Origin: Oxalobacteraceae bacterium OTU3CINTB1
Lineage (GTDB): Bacteria; Pseudomonadota; Gammaproteobacteria; Burkholderiales; Burkholderiaceae_D
Direction: 5' to 3'
Length of the DNA stretch: 64,000 bases
Assembly (NCBI GenBank): GCA_024123955.1
Contig: CP099652.1
Coordinates: forward strand, 3,968,001 to 4,032,000
Within the stretch, counting starts at the first letter, position 1. Every line of letters begins with the position of its first letter. Positions 55,301 to 64,000 of the stretch are shown here, piece after piece. The position numbers were made by a program, and so were the translations under genes. Under the pieces are notes generated by a model. The model had not been told where the DNA came from. It ran no database searches and saw nothing but the letters and a program-made list of their open reading frames with translations.

Positions 55301-57400
55301 TTAATACGTTGCGCGCAGCTGGACGTAGGCGGTGCGCGGGGCGCCGACCATGCGGCCGGCGTTGCCGTCGACGTTGCGCGTGTAGTAGCGCTTGTCCGAC
55401 AGGTTGTTGATGCCCGCCATTACCTCGTAGCCCGGCTTGCCGGGCAGCTTCCAGCCCAGCTGCGCGTTCCACAGGCGGAAGCCGGGGATCTGCCCTACGC
55501 CGCCGTTGGCGGACTCGGCCACGGTGTTGGCGGCGTCCGAGTATTGCTTGCCTTGATGCGTGCTCGAGAAATTGGCCGTGAAGGCGCCAACCCGGTAGCG
55601 CGCGCCGACCGTGTCCGTGTTGCGCGAGTAGAACGGCACGTCCATGCCCGACGTGACGCCCGATTCCTGGATCGCCTTGGTGTACGTATAGTTGGCGTAG
55701 ACGTTCAGCCCGGCCAGCGCGCTGTCGTCGCCAAAGGTGTAATCGGCCGCCGTTTCGATGCCTTTGTGGTCGGTGGCGCCGATGTTCTGGAACGTCGCCG
55801 GCGTGATGCCCGGCACCTGGATGATCTGGTTGTCGAACTTGAGCTTGAACGCGGTCAGCTCGGCGCTGACGGCGCCGGTCTTCCAGCGCGCGCCCACTTC
55901 GGCCGTCTTGGCCAGCTCGGGCTTGAGCGGATTCGATGGCGTCTGCGAGTTCAGCTGCGTGTTCTGCACGGGCCCGAACGAGGTCGTGTAGTTGGCGAAC
56001 ACGGTCAGCGCCTTGTTCACCAGATAGGCGACGTTGAGCGATGGCAGCGCCTTGTTGTTGTTCGATTCGAAGGTGTTGCGGCCGACGATGTCGTCGCGCT
56101 CGGAGCGGATGCGCTCGTAGCGCACGCCCGGCGTGATGCGCCAGGCGCCCAGCGCGATGCGGTCGTCGATGTAGACGGAGTGCGCGTCGGTGCTGTTGAC
56201 GAAGGTGGCGGTGGCGCCGTTGACGCCGGTGGCGACGTTTTGGACATAATTGTTGTCGTCGCCCCGCTCGCGCAGGAAGCGGTAGCCGACGGTGACGTCA
56301 TGCGTCATGCCGGACGCGGCGAAGCGCTGCGTATAGCGCGGCTCGATGCCCAGCACCTGATAGTTGCGCGGCTGGTAGGTCAGCTGCGTGCGCGCAGCGT
56401 TGATCAGCGCGCTCTGGCGGAAGCTTTCGTTGTAATAGGCCTTGATCTCGACTTCCTGCGTGGCCGACAAGGTGTTCAGGTAGCCGACGTCGGCGCCCTT
56501 GCGGTCGCCGCTCCAGAAGTCGGTCGGACGGGTGTTCTGGAACGGGTTGGCGTTGTACTGCGCCACCGTCAGGCCGCCGGGCGTGCGCGAGTTGACGTCG
56601 AAGTACGTCAGCTTGCCGTACACCTCGCTTTGCGGATCGATTTTGTAACGGAACTTGAGCGCGACGTCGTTGACCTTTTCATCGCTGCCCACGCGCCAGC
56701 CCGAGCCGTCCATGCCCGAATACATCAGCGCCAGGCCCAGGCCGTTGTCGAGCGTGCTGCCGACGAAGGCGCTGTACTGGCGGCTGTGGCCGGTTTCGCT
56801 GAAGTCGTTGTAGCGCACCGAGACGTCGCCGCTGATGCCGGGGCCGTCAGGAATGGCGCGGCTGCGGAAGTTGATGATGCCGCCGACGTTCTGCGGGCCG
56901 TAGCGCACCGCGCCGCCGCCGCGCACGACGTCGATCGATTCGATGTTGTTCAGGCTGACGGGGGCGAACGACAGCTGCGGCTGGCCGTACGGCGCCACCG
57001 CCAGCGGGATGCCGTCGAGCAGGATGGTCGAGCGCGGCGAGTAGCGTCCGGTCAGCCCGCGCACGCCGATGTTGAGCGAGATGGCGCTGCCGGCCGTGCC
57101 CGAGTTGTCGGTCGCCTGCACGCCCGGAATGCGGCGCAGCACGTCGCCGATGTCCAGCGCGCCGGAATTCTCGATCTCCTCCTTGCCGACGACGGTGCGC
57201 GCGCCGGGAAAATTCTTCACGCTGTTCTGCAAGCCCGAGCCGAGCCAGCTTCCCGTCACCTGGATCGATTCGATAGTCGCGGCGGCGCCGCTCTCCTGGG
57301 CGTGCAGCGCGGACGGCGCCAGCAGCAGGGAGATGGCGGCGGCCATCGCGGTCAGGGGGATATGCGCAGGGCGCGGCGCGGACAAGGCGAATTCGGACAT
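55301..57400 (-). CDS. FecA-like TonB-dependent outer-membrane receptor
   Basis: 699 residues from ATG 57400 (MSEFALSAPRP); the longer frame to 57685 is not supported. Signal peptide ends near SALHA-QESG. The plug domain has VGKEEIENSGALDIGDVLRR and VVRGGGAVRYGPQNVGGIIN, the latter matching FecA-type receptors; a 22-strand barrel ends in aromatic Tyr (QLRATY). No N-terminal signalling extension is seen, so it is a transport-only receptor, likely for a ferric siderophore or citrate. A Fur-box-like site lies 34 bp upstream. Confidence 0.93.
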   Translation of the reverse strand: MSEFALSAPRPAHIPLTAMAAAISLLLAPSALHAQESGAAATIESIQVTGSWLGSGLQNSVKNFPGARTVVGKEEIENSGALDIGDVLRRIPGVQATDNSGTAGSAISLNIGVRGLTGRYSPRSTILLDGIPLAVAPYGQPQLSFAPVSLNNIESIDVVRGGGAVRYGPQNVGGIINFRSRAIPDGPGISGDVSVRYNDFSETGHSRQYSAFVGSTLDNGLGLALMYSGMDGSGWRVGSDEKVNDVALKFRYKIDPQSEVYGKLTYFDVNSRTPGGLTVAQYNANPFQNTRPTDFWSGDRKGADVGYLNTLSATQEVEIKAYYNESFRQSALINAARTQLTYQPRNYQVLGIEPRYTQRFAASGMTHDVTVGYRFLRERGDDNNYVQNVATGVNGATATFVNSTDAHSVYIDDRIALGAWRITPGVRYERIRSERDDIVGRNTFESNNNKALPSLNVAYLVNKALTVFANYTTSFGPVQNTQLNSQTPSNPLKPELAKTAEVGARWKTGAVSAELTAFKLKFDNQIIQVPGITPATFQNIGATDHKGIETAADYTFGDDSALAGLNVYANYTYTKAIQESGVTSGMDVPFYSRNTDTVGARYRVGAFTANFSSTHQGKQYSDAANTVAESANGGVGQIPGFRLWNAQLGWKLPGKPGYEVMAGINNLSDKRYYTRNVDGNAGRMVGAPRTAYVQLRATY

Positions 57401-57433
57401 AGATGTGATCTGGTTGGCGTTAAAGCGCAAGAT

Positions 57434-57452
57434 GATAACACTTCTCATTCTC
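57434..57452. promoter_or_regulatory. Fur-box-like site
   Basis: GATAACACTTCTCATTCTC matches the 19-bp consensus GATAATGATAATCATTATC at 13 positions. It lies 34 bp upstream of the FecA-like receptor start, consistent with iron repression. Confidence 0.5.
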
Positions 57453-57504
57453 ATCGACCAGCGGGCACTGGGACAAAATGCCTCTACCGCCTTTAAAGAT
57501 GTAT

Positions 57505-57982
57505 ACGCTGGCTGACGGTGGCGCAAAACGTCGCTTTCGACAGTGGCAACGACGCCGCCGCCCAAAAGCTGTCCACCCGCCTGTTGACGGAAGTTGGCTT
57601 GCACCAGCAAGCGCAGTCGCTGCCCAAACAGCTGTCCGGCGGCCAGGCGCAACGCGCCGCGATCGCGCGCGGGCTGTTCAGCCATCCACAGGTGCTGCTG
57701 CTCGACGAGCCATTTTCCGCCGTCGATGCTTTCACACGCATGAAATTGCAGGATCTAATGCTCAAGGTGGCACGCCAGCGCGAACTGACCGTGCTGCTGG
57801 TGACGCACGATATCGACGAGGCGCTGTATCTGAGCGACAGGATTCTCCTGCTGGATGGCGTGGGGTCGCCGGCCGTGACGGAGTTCCTGCCGCCTCCCCG
57901 GCCACGCGGACGTGGCGATATCGTGCTGGCCACATTGAAGTCCTCCATTATCGATCGATTGCACGCGGTGCACGCCATCTGA
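57505..57982 (+). pseudogene. Truncated ABC-transporter ATPase (nitrate/sulfonate/taurine type)
   Basis: Encodes about 158 residues beginning RWLTVAQNVAF. The Q-loop region, the signature LSGGQAQRAAIARG, Walker B VLLLDEPFSAVD and the H-loop LVTHDIDEA are intact, but the first third including Walker A is gone; an in-frame stop lies just upstream. It resembles SsuB/TauB-like ATPases. No permease or binding protein is nearby. Without Walker A it should not hydrolyse ATP, so I call it a remnant. Confidence 0.8.
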
Positions 57983-58042
57983 TCAAAAAGTCACCACTCG
58001 CCGGATGTGCGACGCGCCGTCAGAACTGGTAAAATCGCGCTC

Positions 58043-58474
58043 ATGATGCAAACCTCCACCACAGACCAGGCAGAAACGCTGATCCGCGCCACCGGCGCGC
58101 GCGTCACGCGACAGCGCGTGACGGTGCTCGACTTCTTGCTGGGCCAGGAAAAGTCGCTGACCCACCATGAGATCCAGGACCACCTGTCGGACGAGGCGCT
58201 CGATTCGGTCACGCTGTACCGCGTGCTCGAATGGCTGACCGAAAATGAACTGGTGCACCGCATCGCCGGCGCCGACCAGGTCTGGCGCTTCAGCGCGGGC
58301 GCCGGCCACCATTCGCACGAACACGCGCATTTCCAGTGCACCAAATGCGAGGAAGTGACCTGTTTCACCGATGTCGCCCTGCCCCGCAAAATCAAGCTGC
58401 CGGACGGCTTTCAAAGCCAGGAAATCGACTTCCTGATCAAGGGCACCTGCCCGCACTGTGCGCCTAAAAAATAA
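58043..58474 (+). CDS. zur: Zur-like Fur-family repressor
   Basis: 143 residues (142 if the second ATG is used). N-terminal winged helix (TRQRVTVLDFLL, SVTLYRVLEWL), a His-rich hinge (GHHSHEHAHFQC) and two CxxC pairs: Cys98/Cys101 (CTKC) and Cys135/Cys138 (CPHC), numbered from the second ATG; these form the structural zinc site. The neighbouring COG0523 gene and palindromes point to zinc instead of iron. Named Zur by context; Fur or another metal cannot be excluded. Confidence 0.85.
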   Translation: MMQTSTTDQAETLIRATGARVTRQRVTVLDFLLGQEKSLTHHEIQDHLSDEALDSVTLYRVLEWLTENELVHRIAGADQVWRFSAGAGHHSHEHAHFQCTKCEEVTCFTDVALPRKIKLPDGFQSQEIDFLIKGTCPHCAPKK

Positions 58475-58489
58475 CAAGACGACAAAATA

Positions 58490-58514
58490 GTTAACGCAAC
58501 ATAGTTGCGTTAAC
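58490..58514. promoter_or_regulatory. Candidate Zur operator 1
   Basis: Perfect 11-bp arms GTTAACGCAAC (58490-58500) and its reverse complement (58504-58514) with a 3-bp spacer. It lies 16 bp after the zur stop and about 78 bp before the zigA-like ATG. Confidence 0.65.
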
Positions 58515-58529
58515 GGCTGATCGGACTTA

Positions 58530-58551
58530 TTATGCAACTCAATTGCATTAA
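58530..58551. promoter_or_regulatory. Candidate Zur operator 2
   Basis: GCAAC-TCA-ATTGC core (58534-58546) with TTAT and ATTAA flanks; same GCAAC-N3-(G/A)TTGC core as operator 1. Centre-to-centre distance 38 bp. It probably overlaps the promoter of the COG0523 gene. Confidence 0.55.
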
Positions 58552-58591
58552 TAAATTTTGCGCCCCCGCGCCCTTTTCAGTGAGCCGTCCC

Positions 58592-59860
<1,269 letters not shown>

Positions 59861-59883
59861 TTCCTTTTTTACGATTCCCGACC

Positions 59884-62196
59884 ATGAAAACAACGACACG
59901 ACCGCTGGTTGCGGCGATTTCGCTCGCCCTGACCACCTGTCCTTACGCCTACGCCTACGCCGACGACACGGCCGCCGACGCGGCCATGCAGAGCGTAACC
60001 ATCAACAGCACCCGCAGCGCGCTCGATCCCGATTTGCCGACCACCAGCGTCACCAAGACCCAGGAAGCGCTGCAGCAGCAACAGAACATCTTCAATCCGG
60101 AGGATGCGCTGCGCAATATGCCCAGCATGACCATCCGCAAACGCTATAGCGGCGACCGCAACGCGCTGGTGGGCGGACGCAGTTTCTCCACCACGCAGGC
60201 GCCGCGCGCGCTGGTCACGATGGACGGCTACCTGCTGTCGAACTTCCTCGGCCGCTTCGACGCGCCCCGCTGGAACATGATCGCGCCGGAGGAAATGACG
60301 CGGGTCGATGTGCTGTACGGTCCCTTCTCGGCGCTCTACCCCGGCAACTCCATCGGCACCACGATCGTGGTCACCACCAGCCGCCCGATCAAATTCGAAG
60401 GGTCGGTGCGGGTGGCGATGCAGGATCAGACCTTCGACCAGTACGGCCTGAAAGACCATTACCGCAACTACCAGGGCTCAGCGCTGATCGGCGACAAACT
60501 GGCGTCGGGGCTGTGGTACAAGCTAATGGTCAACCATCAGGACTCGACCAGCCAGCCGATGGGCTACTACACCGCGACCGCCAACACCGCCGGCGTCTTC
60601 CCGACGCCGGCCGGCGCCGGCGCCGCGACCCCGGTCACCGGCGTCCGCTACGACACGGGGCCGTTCGGCACGACCCGGGCGATTTTCGGCGCCAACACCG
60701 GCGCCATCGACCATACAAAGCAGAACACCGTCAAAGCCACCTTCGGCTACGACTTCAATCGCAGCGTGAGCGCGGAGGGCTTTGTGGCGTGGTGGAGCAA
60801 CGAGAGCGTGACCCGCAATCAAAGCTTCCTGCGTGACGGCGCCGGCAACACCGTCTGGTCCGGGCGGGTCGGCGACGGGGCCAACGTCTTCGTCATCCCG
60901 GTTGCCGCCTTCGCGCCGTACACGCGGGATGAACGCCACGCGCAAACCGGCGTGACCGTCAAGAGCCGCAACGGCAACGGCTGGAACGCCAGCGTATCGG
61001 CCAGCGCCTACCGCATTTTGGAGGACGTACAGCGCAACGCCGGCAGCGCCGATCCGTTCGCGGCCAGCGGCGGCGCCGGCAACGCCGTGCTGCGCGACGG
61101 CAGCGGCTTCAATTCGCTCGACGTGCAAACCACCTACTCGCCCGCCGCAGGCGACTGGACCGGTGGCGCCCACGCGCTGACCATCGGCCTGCACGCTGAC
61201 GACTACAAACTCGAACAAACCACCCGCGCCACAGCCGACTGGCGCAACGCGGTCGGGCCGGTGACGCAGTTCATCGGCGGCCAGACGCGCATCGTGGCGC
61301 TCTACGGCCAGGACGCATGGCGCTTTGCGCCCCAATGGCAGGCCACCTTCGGCCTGCGGGCGGAGTCGTGGGAGGCCAGGAACGGCGCGCAACGCATCCC
61401 CGGCACGACCCGAAACTACCCACGCCGCAGCGAACAGGCATGGTCGCCCAAGCTGTCGCTGGGATGGGACGCGGCTGCCGATACCACCTTGCGCCTGTCG
61501 GCGGGACGCGGCACGCGCTTCGCCACCGTTGCCGAACTGTTCCAGGGCACTGCCGTCGGCAGCAGCATCGTCGTCAACGATCCAGATCTGAAGCCGGAAC
61601 GCTCGAACGCGCTCGAGCTGATGGCCGAACAACGGGAATCCTTCGGCACCTTGCGCGCCTCGCTGTTTCAGGACGATGTGCGCGACGCGATCTGGAGCCA
61701 GCTTAATCTGAACGTCTTCCCCAACGTGACCAATGTGACCAACGTGGGCCGGGTGCGCACGCGCGGCCTGGAGCTGGTGGCGCAAATCGACCAGTTGGGC
61801 ATTCGGGGGCTAAGCGCCGATGCCAACATCGCCTTCAGCAAATCGACGGTGCTGGAAAACGCCAACTACCAACCGTCCGTTGGCAAGAACTGGACCCGCG
61901 TGCCGCGCGTGCGCGGGTCCACCACGCTGACCTATGCCCCCGGCGTAAAGTGGAGCGCCTCGGCGACCTACCGCTATTCCGGACGCCAGTTCAACGAGAT
62001 GAACAACTCGGACTACAACACCGACGTCTATGGCGCCATATCGCGCGTCAGCCAGGTGGATATGCGGCTGCTATTCAAGCCTGTCGCCGGCACGGAACTC
62101 GCTGTCGGCATCGACAACCTCAATAACGATCACGCTTACCAGATGCATCCCTACCCGGGCCGCACGCTGTTTGCGGAGATGCGTTACGTTTTTTAG
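59884..62196 (+). CDS. TonB-dependent receptor, Zur-type locus
   Basis: 770 residues; signal peptide MKTTTRPLVAAISLALTTCP and on to about YAYA. Plug domain (VTKTQEALQQQQNIFNPEDA; RVDVLYGPFSALYPGNSIGT) and a barrel ending TLFAEMRYVF. It starts 23 nt after the GTPase gene, with no clear promoter, so it is probably in the same transcript. Substrate: zinc or a zinc-chelator complex by context; the receptor sequence alone does not say. Confidence 0.9.
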   Translation: MKTTTRPLVAAISLALTTCPYAYAYADDTAADAAMQSVTINSTRSALDPDLPTTSVTKTQEALQQQQNIFNPEDALRNMPSMTIRKRYSGDRNALVGGRSFSTTQAPRALVTMDGYLLSNFLGRFDAPRWNMIAPEEMTRVDVLYGPFSALYPGNSIGTTIVVTTSRPIKFEGSVRVAMQDQTFDQYGLKDHYRNYQGSALIGDKLASGLWYKLMVNHQDSTSQPMGYYTATANTAGVFPTPAGAGAATPVTGVRYDTGPFGTTRAIFGANTGAIDHTKQNTVKATFGYDFNRSVSAEGFVAWWSNESVTRNQSFLRDGAGNTVWSGRVGDGANVFVIPVAAFAPYTRDERHAQTGVTVKSRNGNGWNASVSASAYRILEDVQRNAGSADPFAASGGAGNAVLRDGSGFNSLDVQTTYSPAAGDWTGGAHALTIGLHADDYKLEQTTRATADWRNAVGPVTQFIGGQTRIVALYGQDAWRFAPQWQATFGLRAESWEARNGAQRIPGTTRNYPRRSEQAWSPKLSLGWDAAADTTLRLSAGRGTRFATVAELFQGTAVGSSIVVNDPDLKPERSNALELMAEQRESFGTLRASLFQDDVRDAIWSQLNLNVFPNVTNVTNVGRVRTRGLELVAQIDQLGIRGLSADANIAFSKSTVLENANYQPSVGKNWTRVPRVRGSTTLTYAPGVKWSASATYRYSGRQFNEMNNSDYNTDVYGAISRVSQVDMRLLFKPVAGTELAVGIDNLNNDHAYQMHPYPGRTLFAEMRYVF

Positions 62197-62215
62197 TATC
62201 CAGCACGGAGCACGG

Positions 62216-62920
62216 ATGATACACATTGAAAAACTAAGCAAAAGCTACGAAGGCAGAACCGTGGTCGATGGCCTCGACCTGCATGTGCAAGGCGGCGATA
62301 TCTACGCGCTGCTCGGCCCCAACGGCGCCGGAAAATCCACCACCATCGGCTGCCTGTTGGGCTTCGTCGACGCCGACGCCGGCAACATCCGCCTGGCCGG
62401 CTCCAACCTGCCGCCGGCGCGCGCCGCCGTCCAGCACGCGGCCTATATCGCGGAAAACGTCGCGCTCTATGAACGCCTGACCGGCGTCGAGAACGTCGAA
62501 TTCTTCATGCGGCTATTAGGCAGGAAGCCGCGCCGCGAGGAAATCGAAGCGCTGCTGGAACGCGCCGGCCTGCCGGAACACGCGTGGCACCGCATGGCCT
62601 CCGGCTATTCGAAAGGCATGCGTCAAAAAGTCGGCATCGTCATGGCGCTGGCCAAGGGCGCGCAGGTGCTGGTGCTCGACGAGCCCACGTCCGGCCTCGA
62701 TCCGGAAGCCAGCGTGACCTTCGGTGAACTGGTGCGGACACTGGCCGACGACGGCGCCGCCGTCCTGATGGCGACGCACGATCTGTTTCGCGCGCAGGAG
62801 CTGGCCGACCGCTGCGGCATGCTGGTGGGCGGCCGTCTGGCCGGTGAATGGAAATTGGGAGATTTGAATGCAGGCGAACTTGAACGCAACTACCTTGGCA
62901 TCCTCGCCGGCCGCGCCTGA
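62216..62920 (+). CDS. ABC-2-type transporter ATP-binding protein
   Basis: 234 residues. Walker A GPNGAGKST (about 35-43), signature GYSKGMRQKVG (an ABC-2/drug exporter-type variant), Walker B VLVLDEPTSGLDPEA and H-loop ATHD. Such ATPases energise ABC-2 permeases (exporters or NosF/CcmA-like). Ribosome site GGAG before ATG 62216. It begins 19 nt after the receptor, and its 3' end overlaps the permease gene by 53 nt. Confidence 0.92.
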   Translation: MIHIEKLSKSYEGRTVVDGLDLHVQGGDIYALLGPNGAGKSTTIGCLLGFVDADAGNIRLAGSNLPPARAAVQHAAYIAENVALYERLTGVENVEFFMRLLGRKPRREEIEALLERAGLPEHAWHRMASGYSKGMRQKVGIVMALAKGAQVLVLDEPTSGLDPEASVTFGELVRTLADDGAAVLMATHDLFRAQELADRCGMLVGGRLAGEWKLGDLNAGELERNYLGILAGRA

Positions 62921-64000
62921 CGTGGCCGGGCGGGACGCACAATCAAATCGCCAACGGTGGCTGCGCGCGCTGCACGGCGCCTGGCAAGCCGACTGGCGCG
63001 AACGCCGGCGCGACTGGCGCGTATGGCTGGTGGTGGGCGTCGGCCTGGCACTGGCCGTATGCGCGGCGCTGTTGTCGTCGATGGAGCTGCGCGCCACGCT
63101 GGAGGGCCGCGCCATCGCTCAACAGGCGGAGCAACAGCGCTGGTCGCAGCAGGGTAAAAAGTACCCGCATTCGGCGGCCCACTACGGCGTCTATGTTTTC
63201 AAGCCGCTATCGGCGCTGGCGGCGCTCGATCCCGGCGTCGAGCACTACGTCGGCGCCAGCGTGTGGCTGGAGGCGCACAAACAGAATGAGCTGGTGTACC
63301 GTCCGGCCAACGATGAACCGGGTGTCACGCGCCAGTTCCGGTTGAATCCGGCCTTCGTGCTGCAAGTGCTGGCGCCGATGGCGATGATTTTCCTCGGCTT
63401 CGGCATGTTCGCGGCGGAGCGCGAACGCGGCACGCTGGCCGCGCTGCGCATCAACGCCGCGCCGCTGGGCGCATTGGCGCTGGCGCGCGGCGCGGTGCTG
63501 CTTTGCCTGGCGATGGTGCTCGCGCTGCCGGCCTGCATCGCGGTCGGCGTGCTCGAATGGACCCGCAGTCCGTTCAGCGACGGCTTGCCGCGCGCATTGC
63601 TGTTCGGCGCCGGCTATCTGGTCTACCTGTGCACCTGGGCCGCCTTGATCGCGGCGGTGTCGGCGCGCGCCGCCACGCTGCGCGCCAGCCTGGCGGTGTT
63701 GATCGGCTTGTGGGCCGCGACCACACTGGTAGTTCCGCGCGCGGCGGTGGAACTGTCGCGGATGGCCGCGCCGCTGCCGACCATGCAGCAGTTCCGCGCC
63801 GGCATGGACGCGGAACTCGGCATGCCGGACGATCCCGAACAGGCGGAACGCGACAAACAGCAACTGCTGCGCGAATATGGCGTCAAGGACGTCAAGGACC
63901 TGCCGGTCAACTGGGCCGGCATCAGCCTGCAACGCGGCGAACAGCACGGCGACCGCATTTTCGACGACCATTACGGCCGCCTGTTCGACGCGATGCGGCG
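62868..64000 (+). CDS. ABC-2 permease, DUF3526-like (partial, runs off window)
   Basis: Starts at ATG 62868 behind GGGAG, inside the ATPase gene, and is open to the window end (at least 377 residues). A cytosolic N-terminus is followed by TM1 (VWLVVGVGLALAVCAALLSS), then a large external loop up to the second membrane segment (FVLQVLAPMAMIFLGFGMFAAERERGTL), and two or more further segments; another external region begins near 63770. This matches DUF3526-type permeases, which often occur in pairs. The gene is cut by the end of the window. Confidence 0.85.
   Translation, partial: MQANLNATTLASSPAAPDVAGRDAQSNRQRWLRALHGAWQADWRERRRDWRVWLVVGVGLALAVCAALLSSMELRATLEGRAIAQQAEQQRWSQQGKKYPHSAAHYGVYVFKPLSALAALDPGVEHYVGASVWLEAHKQNELVYRPANDEPGVTRQFRLNPAFVLQVLAPMAMIFLGFGMFAAERERGTLAALRINAAPLGALALARGAVLLCLAMVLALPACIAVGVLEWTRSPFSDGLPRALLFGAGYLVYLCTWAALIAAVSARAATLRASLAVLIGLWAATTLVVPRAAVELSRMAAPLPTMQQFRAGMDAELGMPDDPEQAERDKQQLLREYGVKDVKDLPVNWAGISLQRGEQHGDRIFDDHYGRLFDAMR

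Overview
The window looks like chromosomal DNA of a high-GC betaproteobacterium, most likely Oxalobacteraceae (Massilia/Duganella/Janthinobacterium type). The pointers are a tRNA-Leu(UAG) just upstream of trigger factor, an hpnC/hpnD/hpnE squalene set, several large GGDEF/EAL proteins, a GH97 glycosidase, and short GGGGTC palindromes at gene ends. This is a family-level inference from protein sequence and gene order; no rRNA or marker comparison was possible. No phage, CRISPR array or plasmid origin is visible. The one clear mobile unit is a REP-associated (IS200/Y1-like) transposase bounded by a perfect 30-bp inverted repeat.

Layout. 1-6 kb: trigger factor (minus strand) behind a tRNA-Leu, then a two-gene RND efflux operon. 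6-15.6 kb: hpnC, then a 6.3-kb mosaic (DUF1579-like protein, REP-like repeats, small hypothetical, GH97 enzyme, AT-rich orphan lipoprotein, broken sensor-kinase fragment, small conserved-looking protein, VOC protein), then hpnD-hpnE. 15.6-25.2 kb: DUF1700/DUF2807-like pair, HI0933-type flavoprotein, thrC-moeA-moaD operon, and a GAF-PAS-GGDEF-EAL protein. 25.2-31 kb: threonine/serine catabolism (kbl-tdh-sdaA) with a divergent XRE-cupin regulator, then an Amt ammonium transporter preceded by a good sigma-54 promoter and two NtrC-like sites. 31-37 kb: two overlapping secreted peptidase genes (prolyl oligopeptidase, DUF5117-type metalloprotease) and a secreted DUF5694-like protein. 37-43.6 kb: a c-di-GMP cluster (cupredoxin plus CACHE-like/HAMP GGDEF-EAL operon; divergent EAL-CBS-GGDDF protein) and a Sel1-repeat protein. 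43.6-54 kb: DnaQ-type exonuclease with an YegD-type Hsp70, LacI regulator with an unusual UvrD-like helicase fused to DUF5710, OmpA/Pal-like lipoprotein, catalase, SulP transporter, Crp/Fnr regulator. 54-64 kb: the RAYT element, a FecA-like TonB receptor with a Fur-box-like site, an ABC ATPase remnant, then a zinc-type locus: Zur-like repressor, two palindromic operators, COG0523 GTPase, a second TonB receptor, and an ABC-2-type ATPase/permease pair that runs off the window.

How the parts work together. The kbl-tdh-sdaA operon converts threonine to glycine plus acetyl-CoA and serine to pyruvate plus ammonia. The amt gene next door is predicted to be nitrogen regulated. HpnC, HpnD and HpnE make squalene from farnesyl diphosphate; no cyclase is in the window. 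The most interesting stretch is the Zur-type locus at 58.0-64.0 kb, where an outer-membrane receptor is paired with an ABC-2 exporter-like system instead of a classical importer. The dispersed GGGGTC palindromes, several placed 5-9 nt after stop codons, together with the flanked RAYT, suggest a resident REP/REPIN family.
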